A DNA stretch of 64,000 bases from a virus: positions 1 through 64,000 of the IMG/VR virus record IMGVR_UViG_3300029258_002750; one strand, given 5' to 3'. The first letter of the stretch is position 1; the number at the start of each line of letters is the position of its first letter. The position numbers and the translations under genes were made by a program. The notes beneath the pieces are model-generated. The model was not told the origin of the DNA. It saw nothing but the letters and a program-made list of their open reading frames with translations, and searched no databases. Positions 19,096-26,936 of this stretch are shown piece after piece.

Positions 19096-19407
19096 CTAGG
19101 ATTTCGCGAGTCTCCCCATCTCTGACACAGCGTCGGTGAGTGCAAGCCTCGCCAAGCGGACCGCCTCATCGAGCGTGTCGAACCGACAGCGCTCCAGGAA
19201 GGCGTCGTCGCGGCTCGACGGCATGGGCTCGTACTCCCACTTACCGACGCAGTTCAGGCAGCGTGATCCGCAGATCACCTTCCACTTGATGCTGCCGTCG
19301 ATCTGACCCATGCGATTCACCGTCACGCGGCGAAGCTCGTCGAGCTTGGCGATCTCGTACTCGGTCGCGATCGGCTCGTCGTGGATGGTGATGCCACCGT
19401 GGATCAT
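19096..19407 (-). CDS. Hypothetical protein, 103 aa
   Basis: ATG 19407. It has a CGSRCLNCVG cysteine cluster and a helical C-terminus whose TDAVSEMGRLAKS is a possible diverged copy of the recurrent peptide. The start codon overlaps the end of the next gene upstream. Function unknown. Confidence 0.6.
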   Translation of the reverse strand: MIHGGITIHDEPIATEYEIAKLDELRRVTVNRMGQIDGSIKWKVICGSRCLNCVGKWEYEPMPSSRDDAFLERCRFDTLDEAVRLARLALTDAVSEMGRLAKS

Positions 19408-19712
19408 GTCCTGGTCTCCTCTTCACGTTTTACCCAGGACTCGTTCGACGTCCTGTGCGCAGAAGACTGGGCAACCACCGGCCACTCGATGTCTTCACTG
19501 ATCGCGTTCGCCAGGAGGGTCACGACGTCGTCGGGCTCCTCGAGATCCGATGCCCAGCACGACCCAGCGTGATTGTCAACCGTCTTCCACTGGTACCGCA
19601 TCACGATCACGTGCTCGTTGAAGAACGGAACCGAGCCGGTGATGCGCACCCGGTGGCGCTCCCGGTGGTGTCGGAGGATGTAGGTACCGCCGATCTTAGG
19701 CTGGATCTTCAT
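19404..19712 (-). CDS. Hypothetical protein, 102 aa
   Basis: The N-terminal 60 residues are beta-rich (GGTYILRHHRERHRVRI). The segment EEPDDVVTLLANAISED looks like a variant of the recurrent peptide (compare LPDDAVTRLGDLVRDD at 26.2 kb). It is coupled to its neighbours by short overlaps. Confidence 0.58.
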   Translation of the reverse strand: MKIQPKIGGTYILRHHRERHRVRITGSVPFFNEHVIVMRYQWKTVDNHAGSCWASDLEEPDDVVTLLANAISEDIEWPVVAQSSAHRTSNESWVKREEETRT

Positions 19713-20004
19713 CGTCCAGCTCCCCCAGCGACACGATGGCCGACCGCTCTTGCACCCACGCGGCGAAAACCACGCTCACCAGTTCGGGGAGGTCGGGGCC
19801 GGTCGCCTGCGCGAAGTAGCCGATGTGATCGATACGCGCGCCTGCGGGAGGTACGGGTTTGTCGCGTATCGACTCCGGTCCCCAGTGGCGTAGTTTGCGG
19901 TGGCCGTCCCCGGTCGAGACAGTCACCACGTAGTCGCCGTCCTCGCGGAAGCAGACGGTCGCGTTCATCCGCTCGAGTCGTCGAATCGTCTTGTCGTCGA
20001 TCAT
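19696..20004 (-). CDS. Hypothetical protein ending in SAIVSLGELDD
   Basis: The protein has 102 residues from ATG 20004, which overlaps the upstream stop. Residues 20-60 suggest a small beta domain (DYVVTVSTGDGHRKLRHWG). The C-terminus ERSAIVSLGELDDEDPA is a copy of the recurrent peptide with an acidic tail. Its end overlaps the next gene by 17 nt. Confidence 0.58.
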   Translation of the reverse strand: MIDDKTIRRLERMNATVCFREDGDYVVTVSTGDGHRKLRHWGPESIRDKPVPPAGARIDHIGYFAQATGPDLPELVSVVFAAWVQERSAIVSLGELDDEDPA

Positions 20005-20327
20005 CGCGCCAGGTCTGCCAGCTGATCGATCGCCGAGGGCTCGGTCAGCGCTGACGCCCAGACGCGGACCCGAGCTTCCGTCTGTGCGCCAAACTCGATC
20101 GAGCCGTTGCCAGCGATACCGTTCAGAGTGAGCGTCTCGCCATCTCGGAGGAGGGTCGGTCCCACGCCGCCCTGGCCGCCAATTCTCGCGACAACATCGC
20201 CGCCCTCGGCCGCGAGCATGAGCAGGTCCGTCGAGATGTGGTTCGGGATGCACCGGACGATCGACTGGCACTCCGGTACGACGACCTCCTCGTAGAACTC
20301 GACGCGGATGTGGGGCAGCTCAGGCAC
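20001..20327 (-). CDS. Hypothetical protein ending in PSAIDQLADLA
   Basis: The protein has 108 residues from GTG 20327. The middle is beta-rich and Gly-rich (ARIGGQGGVGPTLLRDGE). The last 12 residues, EPSAIDQLADLAR, are a near-consensus copy of the recurrent peptide. A copy of the GTCAGCGCTGAC palindrome lies in codons just before it. Confidence 0.6.
   Translation of the reverse strand: MPELPHIRVEFYEEVVVPECQSIVRCIPNHISTDLLMLAAEGGDVVARIGGQGGVGPTLLRDGETLTLNGIAGNGSIEFGAQTEARVRVWASALTEPSAIDQLADLAR
20044..20055. repeat. 12-bp palindrome GTCAGCGCTGAC
   Basis: Second copy of the palindrome seen at 6916; coding, next to the recurrent peptide. Confidence 0.5.
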
Positions 20328-20541
20328 GGGGCTTCCCCCACACCGCGATGTCGGCCAGGCGGTCGACCACCGAGGCGGGCCGCAGATCGTAGCCGTCTGG
20401 GGAGACGTAGCGGTTCGGGTGCCCGTGCCAGCAGACCTCGACGACCGGCCGGGGAACCCGGAGGCCGCTGTCGTCCTTCACGAGCCGCCCGACGCGGCGT
20501 TCGCCCTCGACCCTGACCAGAACCCACTCCGGCTGCTCCAT
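20320..20541 (-). CDS. Small SH3-like protein with SVVDRLADIA peptide
   Basis: The protein has 73 residues from ATG 20541. A TAGAAC core ends 6 nt upstream, fitting a leaderless mRNA. The fold pattern (EWVLVRVEGERRVGRLV, RPVVEVCWHGHP) is a small beta barrel. The near-terminal PASVVDRLADIAVWG is a copy of the recurrent peptide. Confidence 0.6.
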   Translation of the reverse strand: MEQPEWVLVRVEGERRVGRLVKDDSGLRVPRPVVEVCWHGHPNRYVSPDGYDLRPASVVDRLADIAVWGKPRA

Positions 20542-20547
20542 ACCCAC

Positions 20548-20556
20548 GTTCTACCC
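20548..20556 (-). promoter_or_regulatory. GGGTAGAAC promoter-like motif, leaderless spacing
   Basis: The core TAGAAC is 6 nt before ATG 20541, the spacing expected of a -10 element for a leaderless transcript. Confidence 0.6.
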
Positions 20557-20671
20557 CGGTTTTTCTCGGGCCGTAACCAGCCGCAACCGGGCTAGTTGCG
20601 ACCGAGTGATGCACATCCCTGTGAGAACGAGAGGCGGTGTTGTTGGGAGAGGCAGAAGGAGTCAACGGAAC

Positions 20672-22105
20672 ATGCAGAAGTCGATCAAGGTCAAGGGAAA
20701 CACGGTCACCCGCTCGGACGTGCTCGCTGCTATGGCGGAGTGCGACGAGATGGGCGAGACCGCGTTCCTGCGCCACTACGGCTTCGGCCGCAGCCAGAAG
20801 TTCTGGCTGCGCGGCAACAAGACTCACCGGCCCTACCCCAGCAAGGCGATCCTGGCGGTGGCCGCGCGCTGCACCAAGGTCCACGGCTACAAGGGCCAGT
20901 TCTTCGGCGGCGTGGCCCACACGGTCGCCCAGCTCCGCCAGCTCGGTTTCGAGTTCAGGATCGGCAGCCAGCCGGTCCGCACGATCGGGATCGACGAGCT
21001 GCGCAAGCAGGCGATCGAACTGGACCCCGAGTTCGCGATCGTACCCGAGTGGGAGAAGCTCTCGACGACCGGCGTAACGCCGGTCGCCGTCTTCGCTTCC
21101 GGCACCAACACCGCCAAGACGATCCGGGGGATGGCCGCCGTTCGGATGGACGTGGGTGTCGCCGCTCCGCATATCAGCCGGGTCTGCGCTGACTGCAAGA
21201 AGCTCAAGGGCAAGAAGAAGGTCGTCGCCTGCTCGCACAGCAACGAGGCCGCCCTCAAGGCGCTCAAGGGCACAGACGTCTGCGTCTTCTGCGACAGCGG
21301 CGCTTTCAGCGAGGTGGTCTTCGAGACGCTCTGCAAGGGCAAGGGCTCGCAGAACCAGACGCCCAAGTGGAAGAAGGGCTCGCACAAGTACCCGAAGGGC
21401 TCGAAGCACTGCAAGTTCTGCGGCAAGCACAAGGACGAGAACGCGAGCGGTCCCCGCGTCGTGAAGCCGATCACGGACGCCAAGTGGCAGGAGATCCTCG
21501 ACCTCTACGAGCGGCTGGGCAACGCGCTCGGCGAGCAGCTCTGGGTGGTCGCGCCGGACCAGGTCGGATCGCAGGAGGTGACCCTGGAGCGGCTGGCTCG
21601 CTACAGCAATCGCCTCCAGACGATCGCCGATACCGGCGCGATCGTGATGGTTGTCGCACAGAAGGGCAAGCTCTCGCAGGCCAAGTTCTTCAAGGCCGCC
21701 CTGAAGGCCGCTGGCCTGAATGGTCGCTCAAACGTCGTCAGCGCCCTCCCCTGCAAGAAGGCCGCGACCTCGGCTGGCGAGCTGAAGACCTTCGTCGAGA
21801 CGCTCAAGCCCGAACACGTCCACTGCCTGGGCCTCGGGCCGACCAACCCGCAGGTCGCCAGCTACCTCGACGCCTTCGAGGGGAAGAGCACCACGGTCAG
21901 CCTCGATTCCTGCTGGATCGCGGCCAACACCGGCAAGCAGGGCAAGGGCCGCCCCTACACCAACGCGCAGGCGGTCGCGGGCGAGGTTCTCGCGCCCCTC
22001 GGCAAGGGCGACGATCTGGAGCTGAAGCTCGAGCTGGCCCTCCTCCTCTGCCTCGGCGCCCCCCTCCCGGTCGTCCAGCACGTCGCCGAGGCGAAGGCCG
22101 CCTAA
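20672..22105 (+). CDS. TGT/DpdA-like protein with N-terminal ScoMcrA-like head domain
   Basis: The protein has 477 residues from ATG 20672. Residues 1-95, with a YPSKAI helix and FFGG turn, resemble the N-terminal head domain of ScoMcrA-type proteins. The rest has CVFCDSGAFSEV, VVAPDQVGSQEVTLERL and HCLGLG in the order of tRNA-guanine transglycosylase-like enzymes, including phage DpdA proteins that insert 7-deazaguanines into DNA. A zinc-like C..C..H cluster lies in between (CKFCGKHKD). Substrate (tRNA or DNA) is open. No preQ genes are seen in this window. Confidence 0.65.
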   Translation: MQKSIKVKGNTVTRSDVLAAMAECDEMGETAFLRHYGFGRSQKFWLRGNKTHRPYPSKAILAVAARCTKVHGYKGQFFGGVAHTVAQLRQLGFEFRIGSQPVRTIGIDELRKQAIELDPEFAIVPEWEKLSTTGVTPVAVFASGTNTAKTIRGMAAVRMDVGVAAPHISRVCADCKKLKGKKKVVACSHSNEAALKALKGTDVCVFCDSGAFSEVVFETLCKGKGSQNQTPKWKKGSHKYPKGSKHCKFCGKHKDENASGPRVVKPITDAKWQEILDLYERLGNALGEQLWVVAPDQVGSQEVTLERLARYSNRLQTIADTGAIVMVVAQKGKLSQAKFFKAALKAAGLNGRSNVVSALPCKKAATSAGELKTFVETLKPEHVHCLGLGPTNPQVASYLDAFEGKSTTVSLDSCWIAANTGKQGKGRPYTNAQAVAGEVLAPLGKGDDLELKLELALLLCLGAPLPVVQHVAEAKAA

Positions 22106-22112
22106 GCGGCAA

Positions 22113-22121
22113 GGGTAGAAT
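22113..22121 (+). promoter_or_regulatory. GGGTAGAAT promoter-like motif, leaderless spacing
   Basis: TAGAAT ends 7 nt before ATG 22129, with no ribosome binding site in between. Confidence 0.58.
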
Positions 22122-22128
22122 CGAGCCT

Positions 22129-22617
22129 ATGAGCTACTACGACTGGACCACCGGCATGGCGCTTCGCGACGTCATCCGCCGATGGCAGGAAGACGGCGAG
22201 AAGATGTACGATCGGTCGATGCCGGTCATGGTCCCGTTGTCCGACCTGTGGCCTCACAGGGAGTACACGTGGAAGCGCGGGTCGGCTCGTCGCTCGCCGG
22301 AAGAGTGGGACGACCTGGCGGCCTCCATGAAGCGCGGCTGGCAGAAGCGGGAGCCGCTGCACTTCTCGATCGGCCGGAAGGGCGGTGCCAAGGTCGGCGA
22401 GGGGAACCACAGGCTGGCGATTGCCAGGCAGCTCGGGATCAAGCAGATCCCGGTCGAGTTCCATTTTCAGTCGGGCAAGGTGGAGAAGACGCGGCTCCCG
22501 CGACGGCCCCTCAAGACCGTCCGGCGGAAGCCGAAGCCGCGCCCCACAGGACGCACGAAGCCGTCCCCCGGTTCCGAGAAGCACATCGACGACATCCTGA
22601 AGCTGCTCGGAGGCTAG
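22129..22617 (+). CDS. ParB-like (sulfiredoxin-fold) protein
   Basis: The protein has 162 residues. The segment EPLHFSIGRKGGAKVGEGNH followed by RLAIARQLG matches the ParB/Srx nuclease fold (G-[ED]-G-N-H-R). The C-terminus is basic and proline-rich, then a short helix. Phage ParB-like proteins often bind or nick DNA or regulate partner genes. It is preceded by a leaderless-type promoter. Confidence 0.7.
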   Translation: MSYYDWTTGMALRDVIRRWQEDGEKMYDRSMPVMVPLSDLWPHREYTWKRGSARRSPEEWDDLAASMKRGWQKREPLHFSIGRKGGAKVGEGNHRLAIARQLGIKQIPVEFHFQSGKVEKTRLPRRPLKTVRRKPKPRPTGRTKPSPGSEKHIDDILKLLGG

Positions 22618-22682
22618 AAGATCGTGCGCGTCGTCGGATACGACGCTGGCTGCGCCGACAACAGACCTGCCCAAGGTCGGCC

Positions 22683-22716
22683 AGGCGCCGACACGCCACA
22701 GGCGCCGACACGCCAC
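22683..22716. repeat. Tandem 17-bp direct repeat
   Basis: Two exact head-to-tail copies of a 17-bp unit beginning AGGCGCCGACACG lie in the intergenic region after the ParB-like gene. Confidence 0.75.
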
Positions 22717-22742
22717 AGGCCCCCGGCTTCGGCTGGGGGCCT
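22717..22742 (+). terminator. Strong hairpin terminator between convergent genes
   Basis: An 8-bp GC stem (AGGCCCCC/GGGGGCCT) with a 10-nt loop is followed by TTCT. It separates the convergent ParB-like and HAD genes and could serve both. Confidence 0.65.
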
Positions 22743-22817
22743 TCTGCGTTGGTTAGGACTCCTACTACCTGTGCGGCGAGATCGTCGCTCTGGGAGGCTC
22801 CTGTGGCGCCTGGGAGG

Positions 22818-23372
22818 CTACCAGGGGGCGAGCGCGATCTTCACCCGAGCGACGATGTAGTCCACGACGTTCGCGCCTTCCGGCACCGACGTCCCGTTCC
22901 ACGGCTGTGGGAACAGGACGGCCTTGCCGCCCGCCTTGATGAAGCCCTCGACGTTGTCCGGCGAGTCGTCCACCAGGACGCATCGCGGGTGATGCGCGAG
23001 CAGCTCCTTTCGGTAGGTCGGGATGAAGTTGCGGAAGCCCTTGCCGAACTTCCGATCGAACCACATCTTCTTTCCGGCGATCGTCGTCCAACTCCAACTC
23101 GGCCGGGTGAGGAAGACGACCTCAGCTGGGATGGAGCACAAGGCTGTGTACAGCGCCTCAGCCCACGGGTACTCCGGCAGGTCGCGCCAGAACTCGACCC
23201 CGGCCGCGTCGATCGGCTTCCAGAACTCGGGGCCGGTGATCCCCATGATCGTCGCCATGTCGTAGTAGGTGATGTCCTCGGGGGTCAGCGCTGACCCGTG
23301 GACACGGAGGGCCGCGCCCACGAAATCCACGAAGACGCCGTCGTGGTCGAGGAAGACGACCGGCTCAATCAC
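22818..23372 (-). CDS. HAD-superfamily phosphatase, possibly a 5'-deoxynucleotidase
   Basis: The protein has 184 residues from GTG 23372. The motifs FLDHDGVFVDF (motif I), LTRPSWSW (motif II region) and CVLVDDSPDN (motif IV) fit HAD phosphatases of the deoxyribonucleotidase type. The usual first DxD is DHD here. It may recycle nucleotides or serve hypermodification. The end of the gene faces the terminator at 22717. Confidence 0.75.
   Translation of the reverse strand: MIEPVVFLDHDGVFVDFVGAALRVHGSALTPEDITYYDMATIMGITGPEFWKPIDAAGVEFWRDLPEYPWAEALYTALCSIPAEVVFLTRPSWSWTTIAGKKMWFDRKFGKGFRNFIPTYRKELLAHHPRCVLVDDSPDNVEGFIKAGGKAVLFPQPWNGTSVPEGANVVDYIVARVKIALAPW
23282..23297. repeat. 16-bp palindrome GGGTCAGCGCTGACCC
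   Basis: Longest copy of the GTCAGCGCTGAC palindrome, inside the HAD gene. Confidence 0.55.
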
Positions 23373-23623
23373 GGCTCCACGCCTGCTAGCTTGAGCACAC
23401 CGATCAGACGCTTCTGCGTACGCTCCAGCTGGTCGCGGTGCTTGTCGATCTTGCGCTCGACGTCCCGCTTCGACACGATCCACCACGTACCATGCGGCGT
23501 GTGGAAGTTGAGCCCCTCGCCGTTGTCGAACACGAGGATCTTGTTCTCAGGCTCGACCAGAACGCCCTCGACCCTGCGGCCGATGAAGTGCTCGAAGCAC
23601 TCGACCGTATTGGACGCGGGCAT
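23369..23623 (-). CDS. Hypothetical protein, 84 aa
   Basis: ATG 23623 overlaps the GroES-like stop. The first 45 residues look like a small beta domain (VEGVLVEPENKILVFDNGEG); the rest is a charged helix, possibly coiled coil. It sits between the GroES-like and HAD genes in one operon. Confidence 0.55.
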   Translation of the reverse strand: MPASNTVECFEHFIGRRVEGVLVEPENKILVFDNGEGLNFHTPHGTWWIVSKRDVERKIDKHRDQLERTQKRLIGVLKLAGVEP

Positions 23624-24039
23624 CAGCGAACCTTCGAGCTGCTGCCCTCGGCCACCCTCCCCAGCAGGCCGTTCTCGTCGAGGAGGTGGTAGTCGAAGCC
23701 GTTGACGGTCAGCTCGACCATCGCCTGGAACTTCTTGAAGACGACCCGGTCGCCGACCTTCACGCGCATCGGGATGCACGACCCGTCGCCCTTCATGGTA
23801 CCGGGGCCGACCGCGATCACGGTACCGACCATCGTGCGAAACTGGCCCTGTCGCGCGGTCTCGGGGAGGATGATCCCGCCCTCGGTCATCTCCTCGACGT
23901 CGTCACGCTTGATCACGATGTTGTTGCCGAACAGGTCGATTGGGAACTGAGTCGTCGTCCAATCAGGCTCCTGCGGCTTCTCGGCCTCTTCCTTCGTCTC
24001 TTCGACCTTTGCTCCGGGGGGCAACTCAAGCTCTGCCAT
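23623..24039 (-). CDS. Co-chaperonin GroES-like protein
   Basis: The protein has 138 residues with AGGAGG before ATG 24039. NNIVIKRDDVEEMTEGGIIL followed by PETARQ and GTVIAVGPG matches the Cpn10 fold and its mobile loop. The N-terminal 30 residues are an acidic extension. GroES-like phage proteins (such as T4 Gp31) pair with host GroEL to fold capsid proteins; no GroEL is seen here. Confidence 0.82.
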   Translation of the reverse strand: MAELELPPGAKVEETKEEAEKPQEPDWTTTQFPIDLFGNNIVIKRDDVEEMTEGGIILPETARQGQFRTMVGTVIAVGPGTMKGDGSCIPMRVKVGDRVVFKKFQAMVELTVNGFDYHLLDENGLLGRVAEGSSSKVR

Positions 24040-24086
24040 CTGGTGTTTCCTCCTGGTGGGCGGCAGAATACACGAATGGAGGGACG

Positions 24087-24632
24087 ATGATGACCCGATT
24101 TTCCAGGCTCGCGGTTCTGGCGCTGGCCCTAGTTCTACCCAGCGGATGCGTCATGGTGGACAAGGCGGCGGACGCCATGGGCTACGAGACCTACGATCTC
24201 GAGGAGGAGTGGGCTCCCCTCGTCGTGATGGCCGAGCGGCCAGATATGCTCGGCGGCGAGAACCAGATCACCACAGTCGGCAACCATCTGTATGTCGAGT
24301 CGATCGATAAGTGGCTGACGAAGAATCCGCCCGGCAGCAGCTCCTATCGCGCCAAACTGCGCCACGAACAGGAGCACTCGAAGCGCCAGTTCGCGATGGG
24401 CGTGCTGCTCTGGATCGCTCGCTACAGCACCGATCCGGCATTCATGTGGTTCCAAGAGAGGTGCGGCTGGTACTACGAGATCAAGGGAATGCCGTGGCGT
24501 CGATCCGAGGAGATCGCTCTTATCCTGAAGGGCTACAAGGGTCTGCTCGGCCGCATGATCTCCTACGAGGATGCGCTCGAGTGGGTGAACGAGGTGAAGG
24601 CCGGAACCTGGGAACCGCCTCCGATCGAGTAG
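24087..24632 (+). CDS. Lipoprotein, 181 aa
   Basis: The start is taken at ATG 24087 (a second ATG follows immediately). A short basic N-terminus, a hydrophobic stretch (LAVLALALVLP) and a lipobox-like PSGC near residue 20 indicate a lipoprotein signal peptide. The mature part has HEQEHSKRQFAMG, possibly a metal-binding helix. It is probably membrane-anchored; the role, perhaps in lysis or exclusion, is unknown. Confidence 0.65.
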   Translation: MMTRFSRLAVLALALVLPSGCVMVDKAADAMGYETYDLEEEWAPLVVMAERPDMLGGENQITTVGNHLYVESIDKWLTKNPPGSSSYRAKLRHEQEHSKRQFAMGVLLWIARYSTDPAFMWFQERCGWYYEIKGMPWRRSEEIALILKGYKGLLGRMISYEDALEWVNEVKAGTWEPPPIE

Positions 24633-24647
24633 CAGACACCGGGGCTG

Positions 24648-24656
24648 GGGTAGAAC
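24648..24656 (+). promoter_or_regulatory. GGGTAGAAC promoter-like motif before the small-gene cassette
   Basis: It lies in the 37-bp gap before ATG 24670, followed by GTAGCAGG. Confidence 0.55.
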
Positions 24657-24669
24657 GTCTGGTAGCAGG

Positions 24670-25089
24670 ATGACCGTCCGCACACTACCCGTAGCTCCGA
24701 TCAACACCACGGCCAGCGAGCTAACGGCTGCGGTCGCGCGCGTGCAGGAGAAGATCGCGGCCCGGCGCATGATCGGCGAGCTGTGGAGCCCGGAGATGAC
24801 CGGCCGGATCCGACTCACCAGCGCCTCGCACGTCGTCGTCGGCCTGCGCGTGAAGGAGGACGGGTCGCTAGAGGCCGACTTCGAGTTCGTGGACAACGAG
24901 CAGGGGAGGATGGCCGAGAGTTTCGCTGAGATTGGCACCTCCTACCCGGTGCACGGCACACTTCGAGCCTACGGAACGAGTCGCGGTCGCCTGGTCCGCG
25001 ACCTGGAGATCATCACCGTAGACCTGAGCGTCGGCGACTACCCGGACAACCCGTGCGCCATCGATCTCCTCGGGGATGTCGTCCGATGA
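24670..25089 (+). CDS. Hypothetical protein ending in CAIDLLGDVV
   Basis: This is the first of seven overlapping small genes, 139 residues. The body has alternating strands and helices, and the end is NPCAIDLLGDVVR, a copy of the recurrent peptide. Its stop overlaps the next ATG. Confidence 0.6.
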   Translation: MTVRTLPVAPINTTASELTAAVARVQEKIAARRMIGELWSPEMTGRIRLTSASHVVVGLRVKEDGSLEADFEFVDNEQGRMAESFAEIGTSYPVHGTLRAYGTSRGRLVRDLEIITVDLSVGDYPDNPCAIDLLGDVVR

Positions 25090-25493
25090 GCACCGTAGAG
25101 AGGGCGAAGCGCGAGATCCTCGAACGGTTCGAGCGACGACTACAGAAGGAGATCCGAGCCCAAGGGGGCGGGGATGTTCCGCCGTGGGTGAAAGCTGGCA
25201 TGGCGCTGATCAACCAGTCCCGGCTCCACGATCCGCTGCGCCCGCCGATCGTGTCGGTCCAGCCGATGACCCAGCCGGTTGGCGGCATCACCTTCTACCG
25301 ACCCCGGTACGGCAGCTGGGAGCCCTCGGCCGTCGATCGGCTAGCCGCGCTGGCCGAACCCGATAGCGAGATGGCGAAGAGGATCGCGGAGTACGACGAG
25401 CAGGAACGGCGGCAGGAGGAGTTCTTCCGCAGGCACGCGAGGGCGATTCTGATGCTGGGATCCAAGGACGAGCGAAGGGAGATGTCGTCGTGA
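25086..25493 (+). CDS. Hypothetical protein with extended PSAVDRLAALAEPDSEMAKR motif
   Basis: The protein has 135 residues. The N-terminal 35 residues are a charged helix. WEPSAVDRLAALAEPDSE, then a charged helix, is the long form of the recurrent peptide. It shares the D-x-E-(I/V/M)-x-K-(R/K)-(V/I/L) extension with proteins at 25861, 26604 and 46396. Confidence 0.6.
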   Translation: MSTVERAKREILERFERRLQKEIRAQGGGDVPPWVKAGMALINQSRLHDPLRPPIVSVQPMTQPVGGITFYRPRYGSWEPSAVDRLAALAEPDSEMAKRIAEYDEQERRQEEFFRRHARAILMLGSKDERREMSS

Positions 25494-25864
25494 GCGCGGC
25501 CGACGACTGGGGCAAGGACGAAGACCGCGATCTCATTGCCGAGCTGGGCGATCTGTCCTGCCCGCCCGAGGAGCAGGTGCTTCGCCGCCGGAAGCGCAGC
25601 TTCAAGCACTGGCTCCACACGTCAGTTGGCGTCGGCATCAGCTCGCGCGGCACCGGAGAGCGGAAGGACGATGTCGAGAAGATCTCCAAGACCTACGACG
25701 AAGGGAACGAGCAGCAGCGGACGATACTCGACACCTTCCGCTTCGTGACCGAAAGCACCAAAACCCACATCGAGCGGCTCGGCGCCGAGTCCTTCATGAC
25801 GACAGCGGATCGATGGGAGAGCGTGAGGAAGCTGGCCGATCGGGCGGCCGAGGATGGCCTGTGA
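25490..25864 (+). CDS. Hypothetical protein, 124 aa
   Basis: It starts at GTG 25490, overlapping the previous stop. The protein is charged and mostly helical. DLIAELGDLS near the N-terminus may be a weak version of the recurrent peptide. No domain recognised. Confidence 0.52.
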   Translation: MSAADDWGKDEDRDLIAELGDLSCPPEEQVLRRRKRSFKHWLHTSVGVGISSRGTGERKDDVEKISKTYDEGNEQQRTILDTFRFVTESTKTHIERLGAESFMTTADRWESVRKLADRAAEDGL

Positions 25865-26109
25865 ACGATCCAGACGAACTGCCCGAGGACTGGGACGATC
25901 TGCCCGAGATCGAGCTGAACATCCGCTCCGAGGAGGTCATCGCCAAGCCGAGGAAGCTGCGAATCGCCGGTCTACCAGCCGAGCCCTCTGCCGTCGAGAA
26001 GCTCGGGGCGGTGGTGGATCCTGAGGTGCAGAAGAAGCTGGAGGACTACGACAAGGCGAGGGCTCGTTTCGATGAGATGCTGGCTGATCTGAGAGCGCTG
26101 TGGGGGTAG
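25861..26109 (+). CDS. Small protein with PSAVEKLGAVVDPEVQKK motif
   Basis: The protein has 82 residues from GTG 25861. After an acidic N-terminus and a short beta part, EPSAVEKLGAVVDPEVQKK leads into a coiled-coil-like helix ending DLRALWG. It is a long-form copy of the recurrent peptide. Confidence 0.58.
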   Translation: MNDPDELPEDWDDLPEIELNIRSEEVIAKPRKLRIAGLPAEPSAVEKLGAVVDPEVQKKLEDYDKARARFDEMLADLRALWG

Positions 26110-26369
26110 CTTCTACCAGGCTCAAGTGCTACGGCGAGGTCAACTACAAGACCGGCGAGCTGCTCATGGTCTTCGACAAGCCGCCGCCGAAGGGGGGCTA
26201 CGTCACGGCCGACTACATGATGCTGCCAGATGACGCGGTCACACGACTCGGCGACTTGGTTCGGGATGACAATGAGAAGCGAGCGCCGAGCGTGTTCGCC
26301 GGACCGTTCGTCCAGGGGGAAACGATACGCGGCGACGTATCCGGCATCCGGCCCGGGAAGACTAAGTGA
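26100..26369 (+). CDS. Small protein with internal DDAVTRLGDLVRDD
   Basis: The protein has 89 residues from GTG 26100. The first half is a small beta unit (CYGEVNYKTGELLMVF); LPDDAVTRLGDLVRDD is internal, between two ordered parts. Confidence 0.55.
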   Translation: MGVASTRLKCYGEVNYKTGELLMVFDKPPPKGGYVTADYMMLPDDAVTRLGDLVRDDNEKRAPSVFAGPFVQGETIRGDVSGIRPGKTK

Positions 26370-26623
26370 ACACCCAGGGCTCTGGCGGCGGAGGCGGCGC
26401 TTGCACCATCGTCTACGGCGTCGGCACGATCACGATGGGCGGCGTCGCCGGAGCTGATGGAAGCAACGGCAGGCTGACGCCTAGCATCACCGCCGGGGGT
26501 GGCGGGGGAGGCGCGGGCGGCAACGGTGGCGGAGTCATCTTCGTGCACCCTCGGCGTCTTCCACGGAGCGCGGTCGAGCAGATGGGCGACCTGGTGCGGG
26601 ACGATGAAGATCCAGATGCTTGA
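26366..26623 (+). CDS. Glycine-rich small protein ending in RSAVEQMGDLVRDD
   Basis: The protein has 85 residues from GTG 26366. Two Gly-rich tracts (GSGGGGGAC, GGGGGGAGGNGGG) flank a short beta strand. The C-terminus PRSAVEQMGDLVRDDED is a copy of the recurrent peptide. Confidence 0.55.
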   Translation: MNTQGSGGGGGACTIVYGVGTITMGGVAGADGSNGRLTPSITAGGGGGGAGGNGGGVIFVHPRRLPRSAVEQMGDLVRDDEDPDA

Positions 26624-26936
26624 CGGTGGCGAGGTCGACGTACCGGCCAACGGCTGTATCGACGCGGGCCAGATGCTCTTCGTCCGCATCGACGGGACCG
26701 TGACCGGACATCAGGATGGGAAGTCACCGGCGATCGGCATCGCGGTCGAGTCGAGCGGACCGCTTGAGCCATCGGCGGTCGAGAGGCTCGCGGCGATCGA
26801 GGACCCCGAGATTAAGAAGCGGGTGGACGCTTGGGATCGGCGGAACACACTCCACCTCGCGCCGTTCGACCCGGTGCCCGATCCTTCGGCGCCAGGTGCG
26901 GTGCCGCTTCTAAAGGACGCTCTGCGTTCTTCATGA
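26604..26936 (+). CDS. Small protein with PSAVERLAAIEDPEIKKR motif
   Basis: The protein has 110 residues from ATG 26604. The N-terminal half looks like a small beta domain, then LEPSAVERLAAIEDPEIKKR and a proline-rich tail. It is the last gene of the cassette, and its end overlaps the convergent gene by 125 nt. Confidence 0.55.
   Translation: MKIQMLDGGEVDVPANGCIDAGQMLFVRIDGTVTGHQDGKSPAIGIAVESSGPLEPSAVERLAAIEDPEIKKRVDAWDRRNTLHLAPFDPVPDPSAPGAVPLLKDALRSS

Noticed and set aside
22818-23060. GATGTAGT in coding genes as additional Y-like loop motifs
   Set aside because: These copies lie in codons such as VVDYIV, with no P1 or P2.
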